Source: Paragordius varius
Lineage: Eukaryota > Nematomorpha
DNA length: 64,000 bases
Reading direction: 5' to 3'
Assembly: GCA_964247055.1 (NCBI GenBank)
Contig: OZ176053.1
Coordinates: 9,672,001 to 9,736,000 of the forward strand
The position numbers were made by a program, and so were the translations under genes. Below, in pieces: positions 1 through 12,376 of the stretch (the stretch's first letter is position 1; every line of letters starts with the position of its first letter). The notes below the pieces were generated by a model. It was not told the origin of the DNA. It worked only from the letters and a program-made list of their open reading frames with translations, and ran no database searches.

Positions 1-207
1 TCATGTTTGATAGCGGCCAAAATAAATTATACTTTTTCATTTGTTCCAAATCAATATACTTTATTTTCTAATCAGAGTTTTAAACTTCATAAATATCTGT
101 AAGCAAATGGTTTAAAGAGCTCAAAAAAATTTATATAAATTATCTATTCGGGAAAACTACCCAAAAATTGGAATGTTAACAGTAAAAAACCCTAAATTGC
201 AAATTAC

Positions 208-280
208 CTTGTAAATTGGGAAACTTCTTTGTTTTATTGAATTGAACGGTTTTTGACTTTTGAGGAAGCGCGGCAAACAT
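208..280 (-). CDS. First exon of small basic-protein gene, copy A
   Basis: ATG at 280 opens a 73-nt exon ending at a GTAATT donor (24 codons plus one base). All 73 bases are identical to the first exon of the complete gene at 25,447-27,658, although the flanking DNA of the two copies differs by many substitutions and indels. The remaining exons would lie left of the window. Its product is not recognised. Exact identity of the coding part inside diverged flanks suggests selection on the protein, or gene conversion. Confidence 0.7.
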
Positions 281-463
281 TTTATATAGTATGGCTTTGT
301 GTAAAATATATTATATTATGGATTTTTTAAATGTATCTTCAGAAATTTCATGCAAATTAACAAAAAAATTTTTGATATAATAATAAAAATAAATATATAA
401 ATCTGTATTAAATGTATATTTATGTAGCGAATTAAAGAATATATTAATTTACTAGCGTAAATC

Positions 464-520
464 TCGTGCTGCTACGCAGCTCGAGGAAGTCCTTCGGACT
501 TCTGGGGGGGGGGGGGGGGG
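464..520. other. Double hairpin followed by a run of 17 G
   Basis: Two perfect short palindromes, GCTGC-TAC-GCAGC and GAAGTCC-TTC-GGACTTC, are followed at once by 17 G residues (504-520). The first hairpin is the presumed Helitron 3' signal. The second hairpin and G run lie just inside it. The G tract stands out strongly in this AT-rich DNA and could fold or slip. Confidence 0.8.
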
Positions 521-959
521 CATTTTTAATTTTATAAGCACTTTTGGTATGCAGCACGAAGTTTTAGAATGATTCACATAGTGTCATATTCTGAAATTTG
601 GCTCCAAAAACATGCTGTATGGATATGAATGCGCAGTTGTAGGCGGGTAGCCCCCTACCCAGAGGCCAATATAAAAATGTAGTTAGATAAAAAAATTTGC
701 CTTTATACCTGGAATAATCGTTCAGTCCTAATAGTTTATGGAAGAATGGTTTCAAAACTAAATAATAGTTCAATGATAGCGCATTTTAGGGAGTAAAGGG
801 CCTATTTAACGGTTAATTAAAAAAATCCGCTCGACTAAAATTTTTGACTTTTTACGGGTGATACTTTAAGCAGCTATTGAACTCATATGGCCTCATAGGT
901 TATCTGAAATTTAGCCCCAAAAGCACGCATTTTCGATATGACGGGTCAGTTTTTCGCAG

Positions 960-1925
960 GTAGCTCACTCAGCAGCTATCATCAAAGAAACGGCTGACTA
1001 ATTTTTTGCCTTTTAACAGGGACTACGTGGAATCTTTATTGAATTTTTACGGTCTCATACCTTGGGCAAAAAAATACAATCAAAAAATTATTTTTGTGGA
1101 CTGGCATTTTACGGGGGTAGGTAAAAAGAGGGCCTAAATCAAAAAAGTGAGTCGACTATGTTCAGCGCGATCAATAATAAGTAAACAAAAATCATATTTA
1201 AAATTGAATGGTCCAACACCTTCTCCAAAAAATTGACCTAACCCATTTTTAACACGGGGTGGCCCCGAACTGGGGACCTAATTCCAAAAAAGGGCGAAGC
1301 TATTGTCGGGACATTCATTTATGATTATATTTTTTCGATATTTGGATTTGAATGGGTTCACCAGTTTTCCGGAAACAGATCACAAAGTTACATGAGGAAT
1401 CAGTTTTTAGCGGGTAGCTCCTTACCTTACCCAGCAGCTATCATCAAAGAAACGGTGGACTAAAATTTTTGCCTTTTAACAGGGAATACGAAAAATCCTT
1501 ATTGTTTACAGGCTCATACCTTGGGCAAATAGATTTAAAAAATTATTTTGGTGGACTTTGTTTTTTTTGAAAAAAATGGCATTTTACGGGGGTAGCGGGT
1601 AAAAAGAGGGCCTAAATTTAAAAAGCGAGACGACTATGTTCGGCACAATCGAAAATAATTAAATAAAAATCATATTTGAAATTGAATGGTCCAACACGTT
1701 CTCCGGAAAATTGTCTCAAATACACGATTTTTATGGACTTCTGTTTTCAAAAAAAACATTTTTCACACCGGATGGGCCCTAACTGGGGGCCTAATTCAAA
1801 AAAAGGGCGAAGCTATTGTCGGGGCATTCATTAATGATTATATTTTTTCGAAGTTTGGATTTGAATGGGTCTACCGTTTTTCCTGTACCAGATCACAAAG
1901 CCAGCATTTTCCATTTTAAATATAT
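960..1925. repeat. Two tandem units of about 478 bp inside the Helitron-like element
   Basis: Two successive units share the same landmarks in the same order: cagcagctatcatcaaagaa, ttttgccttttaacaggga, ctcataccttgggcaaa, attgaatggtccaacac, gggcgaagctattgtcgg and tttggatttgaatgggt. The shared attgaatggtccaacac motif recurs with an offset of 478 bp. The related element at 8,090-9,152 carries one unit. Short ORFs across the units are not conserved and look incidental. Confidence 0.8.
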
Positions 1926-3159
1926 AGATAATATACATGAATCTAAATCAGCAGTACTCATATCACGGTCCTCAGTGATTTTCGCTTAGGAGATTTTCAA
2001 AGATCAAAATAATAATCAAATGTAATTAATGTGAAAATGTGTGCTATTTGAAGTCTGCCTAAATGCAAGTTTTAATAGGAAATTTTAATTGATGTAATCA
2101 AGAAAATAAATTAAAATTTAGCACCTATGTGATTCTTAAATAATATAAATTTCACAATAAAATTATAAAATTTTGCAAGACGATTCGAGCTGGTAAGACA
2201 ACTTGATATAAAAAAATGATTCATAAACCAGGAATTATAATAAGGTCAAATGGGAAACCTAGATAGGCTTCAAACTTTTTAGTTGGGAATTTTATATTAT
2301 TTGAGATTTCAGGAACTATCCCAGTTCCGTACTGATAATTATGTTTGTTTTGGTTTTTGGTCATATATATCTTATGCCAAATTGGAGAATAATGGATTCG
2401 CCAGACACATAATACCAGTATCATTTGGGTTACAGGGTACGGCATGCAGGAACATTGAAAAAACATTTGTAATAATCGGCTTTTATGGCTGGGAGAGTTC
2501 ATATTTAGATGTTTAATATCCCTTTTTTCAAGTCATTAATTTGTTTTATTGGCATGTCACATAACCAAAGCATTTATTCAAATTTCAAGATTATGATTTT
2601 TACGTGGATAAAAGGCATGAGGTATGGTTGGTAGGTGGTTCTACCGCTAATCTGTGAGTGTGTGTCAGAGATCTAACCCCGAAACTCAATTTTTTCATAA
2701 TCGATGTCCACCTTGAGGAGGCGAGTGTTAAATCCTTCATAGGTTCTTAATGAAATTTAAGTGTTTACTTAACCTTTGATAAAAAGGACAAAAGACATTC
2801 TATATTTATATACATTATTTTTGTGAGTAGTGTTTAAGGTAGATATTATACGATTTGACATTATTTGTCAAATGGAATTAATATTTATCATCATTTCATT
2901 TCTGCGAGGACGATATTTCTTAAAATGTTTTATTGCAGCTTAAGATCGACTGAAAAAAGGCGAGACGTGCTTGAAAAGTGTAGACTAGGGTTGGTTTAAC
3001 ATGAATGCATATAACTGTGCTGAGAGGGCTTATAAAATGAATCAGTTTATAAATCATCATATGTTATCAAAAAATATAAAATAAATACGAAAAAATGATA
3101 AAAATTAACTTGTACATAATATCCAAATTTTTCCCCTATTGTTATTAATATATTATTTG

Positions 3160-3605
3160 TTCAAGCGTGTCCTTGAACAGATCAAGTTGGTCCTTAAACA
3201 CTTCAAGGTTATTAAGGACTTCAAAATGGTTCATCAACTTTTTATTTCGTTTTAACTATCTATTAACCCATGTATTATTCGTCTTTTTTATTGTTTTAAA
3301 TATTATCAACCTTTTATCATTCAGAAACCGTTAATCTTTATTAATTTATGAAATATATTAGGATTTCAACATTAAAATATATATCAGTTTTCTGGGATAC
3401 TTATTACCATTTTTTAAATTATAAGTCAATAACTTTGTTGAATTAAAAAATTTTTCGTATTATTTTAAATTAATAAATATATAATAAATAAAAAAAAATA
3501 AAAAATAAAATACTTGCAAAAATTATGGTTAAATACAACTAAAAAATTAAGGACCAATTGTTCATGGACCAACTTGAAGTGTTGAAGGACACTCTTGCTT
3601 AAGAG
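3160..3605. repeat. Fold-back element (GGACCAACTTGAAGTG family), copy A
   Basis: The left end (agtgtcc-like, aagttggtccttaaacactt) is the inverted counterpart of the right end (ccaacttgaagtgttgaagg, acactcttg). The interior is AT-only sequence without coding. A homologous but left-shortened copy sits at about 30,250-30,655 in duplication copy B. The same arms form the core of the palindrome at 47,821-48,269. Confidence 0.7.
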
Positions 3606-3772
3606 TTTTATGAAATCTTTTACTGTAAAGACTCCATTTAAACCCTTTATTTATTATCGGTCAAAAACCCAACCTAGAGCAAACGCAGGTGAGTTGCGCT
3701 GTTTTATACCGTGTATTGCTAATTTATTATTATGCTGAACACATAATGTATAATTTTATTCAAATTACTTAC

Positions 3773-6700
3773 TCTCTGAATCAATCATAATCGGAATGAA
3801 TTTTAATATGAGGCGAACATGGTTATAAAGTTTTTCATGCCAAATTTTTTTAAAGGCAATTCCTGAATCAGACCATACTATAGCATAATTTTTAGCTTCG
3901 AAAGGTCCATAAGAAAATGAATGTATTTCTACTGGATTTCTTTGCACGATATAAGTTCCTAAACACACAAATCATGCAATCACCAATTTTGTTAAAATAT
4001 ATAATTTGATAAAATAAAATTAATATTGTTTAAATAATTTGGATATTTATAAAAAAGGTACAAAATTTGAAAAACGTTTAATAGGAAACCCAGCTTTCAT
4101 TTGAAGTTTTGAAGCAAAAACTCAATTGGTAATTTTTGTCAGTTGTTTTATAACATGTGTATTTTAACTATACTATTTTATTTTTAAAAAAGTTTAATTA
4201 TAATATCAAGTATTCATTTAAATTGTCTGAACTAATCATTTACACTGAAATAAATCTCTTTATGACATCCCATTAAAAATAATTTTGAATGTTTTATAAC
4301 GAAAAGCGATCCGATTATAAAAAGATAATGAAATGAGCAACGTTATTAAAATCAATTATTTTTGCAGTTTAGTGTGAATGATGTTCTTTTTATCATTTTA
4401 TCTAAACTTAAATATTTAATTAATAATATTTATAAAAAAATTTTTTGGTTATTTTATCAAAGTTTAGTTATTTTAAATTTCACACGAAATTGCTGTGAGT
4501 CCTGTTTCACTATATTATCAAAAATTATAAATATATTTATCCAAAAAGGAATGTACCATACAATACAAGGAAATTCGGAGGGCTTTCAAAAAAATAAATT
4601 ATATTTTTTGGAGAAAAGTAACACACTATAAATAATTTGGAACCATGTTATGTAAACTTTTAATTTAACCAATTTAGTCTAAAACCGTATTTAAGAGATA
4701 TGTGGAACCAAAACCAAAAACTATTCCAATCTCAATATCACGTGTGATGACTATATCTTTACATTATAAAATGAATGATTTTAAAATATCCTACCTTTTA
4801 CCAAACATATTAAGAATATAGCGAACAAATAGTACATGATTGATGGGAAATAAAATATTTAATAAAACATTTTTAAAAAAATGTTACAGATATATACCCT
4901 AATTTGTTTATTTACATAAAATTAAAGAGACACAGACATAGATAGATATCCTTCCTTATATGTATATTGTATATTATTAATATAGCATTTTCATGTAGAT
5001 ACTGTAATCCTTTGATTAATTGTTTAAAGGGTGAATGTACATTTAAAATCAAGGTTACTTAATCAGCAAAGATTTAAATAACCGAAGGACCATGTTCATA
5101 AATGTAAAAACAGGTATGAAAAATTCCGAACCATATTAATTTTAACAAGGTTATTTACACAAATTAAATAAGGTGATATTTTATTGACAATAATTATAAT
5201 GCAACACATTTTTATGTATTGTAATGGGCCGGTCGATTGTGTAATGTTGACATAGATACTGATGAAATGTACATTGTAATACTAACTGGAATTTATAAAC
5301 TATAAAAAAATACCATGGAATAAAAACGGAAATACATACCTTTAGCACAGGGTATTTTAAAGTTAAATATTGGTTTATAAAATCGTATTAAACAAGTTAA
5401 ATACTGTTACAGTATAATAAATCATTCATTTAAACTAAACTAGAATATTTATAGAATATTAGATTTATTAAACATTGGTATAAAATTTAGGATATAGTCG
5501 ATAGGATATATTTTAACTGTAGGCAATATCTTTATTTTATTTCATACATGTCTTTATATAAACTTATCATTATATCCCTAGAAGTAAACCCGACCCCCGA
5601 CGCAATTAGACGGCTGTCACTGAACCACCATTGACTGGTGTATGAAAGGGCAGCAAGGGACGTCTTTTATGGAGAGTGGCGACGTGGGTCTGCTACACCC
5701 TTTTCTTGATACACCTTGATGCCGTAATATGTATAGACAGCTATTTATATATTTATTACGGATTTGGTTGTGGCTCTTGGGGCTGGAAAAGTAAATTTTA
5801 TCTTGACGATATAGATTATCAGTAAATATTTTTCATGCATTTTTAATTTGTTTTATTTTTAAAAAAAATTATGGAAATTGTGATTTCATAGGTTATTTTT
5901 TATTATATCATAAGTTATACTTTATTTAGTTATATCATTTCGGTTGGTAGTTATGAGTTTTACTTTCTGAGTACGAATTCGTTTAACCGTTGGTAAATAA
6001 TAATTCTTGATAACATTTTAGTAAACTGAAGTAATTTGATGGACAATAAATATAATTGATTTGTTTTATACACTTTTTTTTGTAAATATGATTTTCAACG
6101 TACATATATAAATTATCCTTATGTTCTATATGTTATTATGGCAAAATAATTATGTCATTTTTTGAAAGATTATTACAATATTTCATATCATAAAATATTA
6201 TATGTCTGTATTCTTTTAATTTTTATCGTTTATCAATCTTTTGGAACAAAGGAACTAGCACAATTTAGCCTAAAACACCCATAGTTACAATTTTACTAAT
6301 TCCTCGTTTGAAAGCATCAAATTTTTTGATTTAGATTAAAACAGAAGAGCCCCGTGTTGTAGTGAACGCCTCGCAAAATATAATTGATTGATAAACATTG
6401 AAAAGGAAATGGGATCAAAAGCCGATTTTGCCGGCAAACATAACAACCAATACTTCCATAAAAAAAAAAGGTTTATGGTGATAAATCGTTTTGTAGTTTA
6501 GTAAAATATTCTGTGTTATTCACAATCACTCATATTTTTTAGCAATGCAACATTTAACTAGTCATTCTTTGTATGCACCTATTATATAGTAATTTATTAT
6601 TTAATATACCAATATTTATAATTTTAAAATAAGCATTGTTTTGTTTTTGTTAATGTCAATTATCTGACCTCATTAATCAAGTATATAACAATAGATTATC

Positions 6701-9458
6701 AAATTAATTATTAGGTCTAGTAAATAAATTTATGTCATGTACATGCAAAAATATTTGCGTTTTAAAATGGTTATAACCGATTCAAAATTTATTAAAATAA
6801 AAAAATAAGTCTAACAGCTGTAAAAATTAAATAAAAATGTGCGTTTATACTTTGTAAATTCGGCAGATAGATAAATTTTATTAAGTTTTGAATAAAAAAT
6901 AATAATAAGATGTATAACAGCTGTTTCTTAGTTTTTGAGGTAATGGAATATAAATATGTGTTTTACAAGTTTTTTCCGGTTTTTTTAATATCAGATTTTA
7001 TGAAATAAAAAAATTAATAATATTTTCTTATTTTATTTTATTATATAAACTGAAATATATTTGGCAAAATCATAGAAATTTTACTGTATGTAATTTTTCA
7101 AATCATAGATAGAAGTAATTGTAAAATCAGATGCAATGTTAACGATTTATAATTTAGTTACCCATTTATTGATAATTCAAAATTTGCCCATTATACTGCT
7201 TTAATGACTTTTATAAATAAATATTAATTGTCCCATGGGTACTTTGCAGTTATCGTGTGGCTTGTAACCAATCAAATATTCTTTATTTTCTTCAAAAATG
7301 GACGTATCCATATATAAATCAATGCACATATTATCCTAAATATAAAATAGTATTATTTATATAGTTAGGATTTATAATAAATATATAAAAAATAAAAAAC
7401 GGGTTTGTTGAAAATAAAGTTATATGTATTAATGGTGATTTTAGTTTTGGTTGAATCGTGAAAAGATATATTAATTTTAATCTTAATTGGTCAAAATTAA
7501 AAATCGTAAATTAGGCGCACATTATCTTGGTATTTTTTGATAGATAAGGGATATGATTGAATTCATATTTGTTATATACATATTGTTATAAATTATTTTT
7601 ATAAGAGATCCAAAAATATCTTTCTAAGCTGCCAGGACTAAACAAACATGTGTCATGCTATAAATGGAGACTTTTTTGCATTAAAAATTAAATTGAATTT
7701 TTGGTGGCCTCGAAAAATAGCTTTTAGACAAAAAATACCATTTAATAAGCAAAATATAAGCAACCAGCTGACCCTCTCACGCTTCGCTGTGACGTAATCT
7801 TACCGATAATTATTCTTAATAATTTGCAATAAATACATGTAATGGAGATAAAAAATAATAAAAAAGATGTTAAAGAATGTCTTTAATTATTTTTTTACGG
7901 GTTTTGCATAGGCTCGAAAAATTGACCATATTTAAACTGTGTTAATATCCAATATGATTGGATTTATTTTAAGATTTTCGTTTTACGATATCATGGTTAA
8001 ACGTTTTATTTTGGAATTGTGTTCACACAGCTGGGATCAAGGGATATAAATAGTAAATCATTTGTGGTCCCTTTTTAGAGAAAAGAGTGATATTAAAATC
8101 CCCAGAAATATGTTTAACTAAACTCGTATGGCTTTTGAAGTTTTTTGAAAATTAGCTCCAAAACCTTGCCATTTTTGTATGGCGTCTTTAAACAGTCATT
8201 CTATGGTGGCGCATTTTTTAGGTCAAGGGCCTAATTAAAGGGGTAATTTAATAAAACCGCTCCAATTAAATTATTGCCTTTTTACGGGTAATATTTCAAG
8301 CCCTTATTGATCTCATATGGCCTGATAGGTTTTCTAAAAATTACTTCCGAAGTCACGCTGTATCGATATGGTGGTGCCAAAAAAGACGTTCGATAAAAAA
8401 TTTTGCCTTTATAGGGGAATACCTGGAATCATTATTCATTCCTTATGTTCTTGATAGTTTTTGATAGAATGACTTCAAAGCTAAATAGTAGTTCAATGAT
8501 AGCTAAAGGGCACCGCTAATTTTAAAAAACCACCCGACCTAAATTTTTCCTTGTTACGGGTAATATTTTTAGCAGCTAGTGAACTCGTATGGCCTGATAG
8601 GTTTTCTGAAATTTAGCCCCTAAGGCAGGCAATTTCGATATGACGGGTCAGTTTTTAGCGGGTGTCTCCTTACCCAGCAGCCAATATAAAAGAAACGTTT
8701 GACTAAAATTTTTGCCTTTTAACATAGAATACCTGGAATCCTCATTGAATTTTTACGGTCTCATACCTTGGGCGAAAAATAGACTCAAAGAATTATCTTT
8801 GTGGACTCAATTGAAAAAAGTGGCATTTTAGGGGGGCGGGTAAAAAGAGGGCCTAATTTAAAAAGCGAGCCGATGTTCGGCGCAATCGAAAATAAGTAAA
8901 AATATTATATTTGAAATTGAATGGTCCAACACGTTTTCCGGAAAATTGCCTCCATGATTTTTGTGGAGTACTGTTTTCAAAAAAACGCGTTCACACGAGG
9001 GCCCGAACTTGGGGCCTAATTCATAAAAAGGGCGAAGCTATTGTCGGGACATTCATTAATATATATATTCGACATTTAGATTTGAATGGATCCACCGGAT
9101 TTCCGGAAACAGATCACAAAGCCACCACTATACGTTTTATAAATATAATAGATTATATAAATAATCAATTTGCTTATGTCTATTCGCGTAAATAGCACGT
9201 GCTAATTGTTAAACTATAAATTTCATACAGATAATATAAAATTTCTATCGTTTGTTGTTTTGTTTGTCATTAATAATAGTATTAAAAATTTAATTACCGC
9301 GTTTGCCATTACATTAGCACCATACACGAGGGACAAATCTTTGGTACCCTGCAAATATATCTTGAACTGCTTATCCGGGTAATTAAGGAAATAATTACTG
9401 CAAAGCTGCAAAGAAAAATCCTTAATGCAAACGTAATCATCTTTCAAAATATCATTAT
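3773..9458 (-). CDS. Unrecognised gene, three readable exons (partial)
   Basis: Exons 9,298-9,458, 5,340-5,403 and 3,773-3,958 have AG/GT borders and matching phases (1-0, 0-1, 1-1). They encode about 136 residues running through LVYGANVMANA, IPCAKGTYIVQ and FEAKNYAIVWSDSG. The last exon is duplicated at 32,275-32,460. Upstream exons (phase 1) and downstream exons (phase 1) were not found, so both ends are open. The order of small motifs (an IP..G stretch, then AK-x-Y with a hydrophobic strand and a following G) resembles the last two exons of the micro-exon gene at 12,377-22,344. It may be a paralogue, or even an extension of that gene by alternative splicing. The function is unknown. The middle exon is the least certain of the three. 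Confidence 0.5.
5573..5715. other. GC-rich island of unknown nature
   Basis: About 140 bp here are near half GC in surroundings that are roughly a quarter GC (for example cgacccccgacgcaattag and cagcaagggacgtctttta). It lies in the part of copy A that has no counterpart in copy B, so it may belong to an insertion. No ORF, tRNA cloverleaf or known repeat end was recognised. Confidence 0.5.
5757..8080. other. Non-coding AT-rich stretch
   Basis: No ORF with coding character, splice-bounded exon or repeat end was seen. The part from 5,757 lies inside the presumed intron between the exons at 5,340-5,403 and 9,298-9,458. Confidence 0.5.
8090..9152 (-). mobile_element. Second, decayed Helitron-like copy
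   Basis: This stretch shares a series of motifs with 452-1,928 in the same orientation (gggcgaagctattgtcggga, ctcataccttgggc, ttttgccttt, attgaatggtccaacacg). It has the same minus-strand 5' end type (A then TCTATTATATTT at 9,152). The other end has no clear hairpin. Its single internal unit contrasts with the two units of the first copy. Confidence 0.6.
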
Positions 9459-9699
9459 CTGTTGTAAAACAAAAATTACAAAAAAATGATATACTAAATT
9501 ATAATATGTAATCATATATTGTACCTAAAATTTTAGTTTTAATATCGAAACAATGTTAGCATGTGATCGAATTATATTCACCATAAAATGAAAAGAAGCC
9601 CACATTTCAAATAAGACATTTAATTACTTTTTTTATTATTAACAATAAAATACTTAATTCAAGGTTAAACTTTAAGGTAATTTGCATCGTTTAAAAGAG

Positions 9700-10824
9700 T
9701 GTTTGGCGTTGCAAAAAGATTAATTTTAACAAAAAAATTTTTTTCATGAGATAGCTTATGACGTCAAAAAATGATAAAATTTGAAATTTTATGGTTCATT
9801 ATCAGGATATATTTTCAATATATAAATAACCTAAAATCACATAGTTAGGGTTTCTATAAAATTTCGTTTCAAAAGATGGCGTTTTTCGTTTAACACACTT
9901 AAAAGCCAAAAAAATTTTAATGAAACTATATTAAAATATTTTTTTTTAATTATTTACTACCCAAACTATTTATTCATATCTTAACATTCATATTTTATTC
10001 AGTAAAAAAATTATATATCAAAATAAAACCAAAAATATTGTTTTTTATTTTTACATTTTTTTGTCATATGGTTTATGAGTGTATAAAAAATTTATACTGT
10101 TTTTTGGAATCCTCAATAAGTCGGAGTTATAAAGTATCTAATTTTTGCAATATTTAAAAGTAGTGGAATATCCACCAACAATCCTTACAAATCCTGTAAC
10201 AAGTATGACAAAATAATATTTTTATTGGGATTTATACGGATTGTTGCTACTTTTAAATCCTATTTTACATAATACTTTATAACTCCAACTTATGTAAGAT
10301 TTCAAAATAAAACAGTATAAATTTTTTTTACACTCATAAACCAGATGACAAAAAAATGTAAAAATAAAAAACAATTTTGGTTTTGTTATATGAATTTTTT
10401 ACTGAATAAAATATGAATGTTAAGATAATAAAGAGTTTGGGTAGTAGATAATTAAAAAAATTATTTTTATATAGTTTCATTAAAAAATTTTTGTCATTTA
10501 AGTGTGTTAAAAGAAACACGCCATCTTTTGAGCTGAAATTTTATAGAAACCCTAACTATATAATTTTAGTCTTTTTATATATTGAAAATATATCCTAAAA
10601 TGATAATAAACCATAATATCTCAAATTTATCATTATTTTTTGAATTATCCTTAATTATTCTCAATTTTCACTTTTTGCCCGATTTCGATTTTCTCTCAAT
10701 ATTTCAAAAACTAGGTTGTCAACAAATAATAATTTTTGCAGCAAATAAATTCGCTGGTCATAAGCTATCTCATAAAAAAAAATTTTTGTTAAAAAAATTA
10801 ACCCTATTTTTTGCACACAGTGTA
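9700..10824. mobile_element. Palindromic DNA element, Tc1/mariner-like ends (older copy)
   Basis: The element is a near-complete inverted duplication. For example, cataaaccagatgacaaaaa on one arm answers tttttgtcatatggtttatg on the other, and the right end reads TTGCACACAGTGTA. It is homologous along its length to 53,003-54,255, whose ends are better preserved. No transposase is present, so it would be a non-autonomous fold-back element with TA target preference. The left end is eroded. ORFs inside (10,334-10,519, 10,582-10,884) are by-products of the repeat. Confidence 0.75.
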
Positions 10825-11626
10825 TTTATAAGATTGGTATTAAAATTATCCAAAATAATGCAACGAGACTTTATTCGCCAATAGAACCCCGAACCATATT
10901 ATAAAATATGTATAAAACTTTAAATCCAAAATAACAAAAATAATTTCAACCTACTCCGGATTAGAGTTAAAATAGTTAATGGATAAAAAATTTTATTTTC
11001 ATATATTTAAAAATTTGGATTTTTATCTAAGCCTTATGGCCCCATAAAAAATAGCTATATAATATAAAAAGTTTAAGCACTATAGAAACTAAATTAATTT
11101 TTCTTAAACTACAAAGTTAATATTTTCTACATTTTTCGAGGATTATAATTTTATTTATTACCTTTTGAATATACAAAAAAAGGAAATTTGTTTAGTAAAA
11201 AATTACCAATCATCGTTTTTCCATCGTCTTTCAAATATAAATATAATTTTATCAAACATGTAATAATAAAATTTACTAACACAATTCAAAGTAAAAATAT
11301 TCGAAAAAGATATTCATCATATCCGGTTTTATCGTAACATCGCATAATAATAACTTGGACTAATAAATTTCCTTATCGTTTATCATAAAATCTATTTTTT
11401 TGTATATAATAAAAATCGGATAGCTTTTTTAGTTCGAAACGCGACAAACAGCGAATTATGAGTAAAGTTTAACAAAATGATTATTGTTTAATTAAATTTT
11501 GATAACCCGAGTAAATTAAAGTAATGGTTTTATGAAGGAAAATCTAAGCAATTGAGGTATATACTATATAATAAAAATTGGTCAAATTAAGGACACTGTT
11601 AGAAAAATTAATATAGCTATGCTATA

Positions 11627-12106
11627 TATACCATTTGCACTTTAAGATTGGTCCTTTAACATTTCAAATTGGTCCTTAAAATTAGGTTTTAATTTAATTT
11701 ATTTTTTATTTTATTATTTTTTAAACTAATTTACTTTATTTATTATATATTTATTCATTTAAAAATAAAAAATTATATGCAAAAACCACTTTTGTGTTCC
11801 AAACTATTTTTTTTCCCAATTTAACAATTAACTTTTAAATTTTAATAAAAAATTGAATAATAACCCAGAAAACTTGTATATTTTTTAATTACGTGTTAAA
11901 TTTAATATTTAAAAAAAATTAAAAAAGTAAAAAAATCAATAAAAATATACGGTTTCTGAATGATTAAACGTTGATAATGAATTAAAAGTTATGCTAAATA
12001 ATAGAAATAGGTTAAAAACAATAAAATAGATGAATGATATACGATTTGGTTGATAAAAGTTAAAAACAAAACAACTAAGTCAAAAATCAACTTGAAGTGC
12101 AAATGG

Positions 12107-12110
<4 letters not shown>
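11627..12110. mobile_element. Fold-back MITE with TATACCATTT ends
   Basis: Left end TATACCATTTGCACTTTAAG is answered by right end CTTGAAGTGCAAATGGTATA. The interior is AT-rich and non-coding. Termini and subterminal ttggtcc blocks tie it to the elements at 14,686, 46,721, 47,341 and 63,639. TA at each tip fits a TA target duplication. A TA microsatellite follows directly. Confidence 0.75.

Positions 12111-12156
<46 letters not shown>
12111..12156. repeat. (TA)n microsatellite
   Basis: This is a simple TA repeat beginning at the right tip of the fold-back MITE, which may have seeded it. Similar TA runs occur at about 14,170-14,188, 23,073-23,100, 24,799-24,831 and 27,695-27,730. Confidence 0.9.
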
Positions 12157-12158
<2 letters not shown>

Positions 12159-12376
12159 AGTTTATCAAATTGAGGTCTGGGATCTAAAAACCACCTCAAA
12201 TGGTAAATTAGGACAAAAAATGAAAAGGTAATGAGTGTTTATAAAAAACGCCCTTTTTATTACATTTAAAACTTGTATATATTTGGTAAATGTTGTCATG
12301 CTGGTGAGTCGATTTCGTTTGTAAAGTTATTGAATAATTCCCTGTTAACAAATCTTTCACAATGAATTGAGGTGTT

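Larger units (their letters stand above)
452..1928 (-). mobile_element. Helitron-like non-autonomous element
   Basis: Read on the minus strand the insert begins TCTATATATTT after a host A and ends in a hairpin (GCTGC-GTA-GCAGC), 12 nt, then CTAG followed by a host T. This is the terminal layout of Helitrons (5' TC, 3' hairpin plus CTRR, insertion between A and T, no target duplication). The paralogous position in copy B (about 27,800-27,825) is an uninterrupted empty site, atattaatttttaatatat. No Rep/helicase coding is seen. A relative lies at about 8,090-9,152. Confidence 0.75.
1..5756. repeat. Segmental duplication, copy A
   Basis: This block is homologous, in the same orientation, to 27,392-34,332. 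Shared landmarks are the opening stretch at 1 and 27,392, the first exon of a small basic-protein gene, the sequence around 1,950 and 27,830, the exon at 3,773-3,958, and the right edge where both copies read gccgtaatatgtatagacag (5,725 and 34,302). Homology reaches the left window edge, so the true unit is longer. Copy A carries a Helitron-like insertion (452-1,928) that copy B lacks. Copy B carries three insertions that copy A lacks. About 450 bp at 5,273-5,723 also has no counterpart in copy B. Confidence 0.9.

Noticed and set aside
2221-2502. Minus-strand ORF of 93 aa in duplication copy A
   Set aside because: The homologous stretch in copy B (about 28,120-28,260) does not keep the frame, so there is no sign of coding constraint.
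3648-3700. Plus-strand donor-like CAG/GTGAGT in copy A
   Set aside because: Copy B has a changed sequence at the donor (aaattttggtgag), and no open upstream exon supports it.
10334-10884. ORFs on both strands within the older palindromic element
   Set aside because: They fall inside the inverted-repeat arms and have no counterpart conserved in frame in the second copy.
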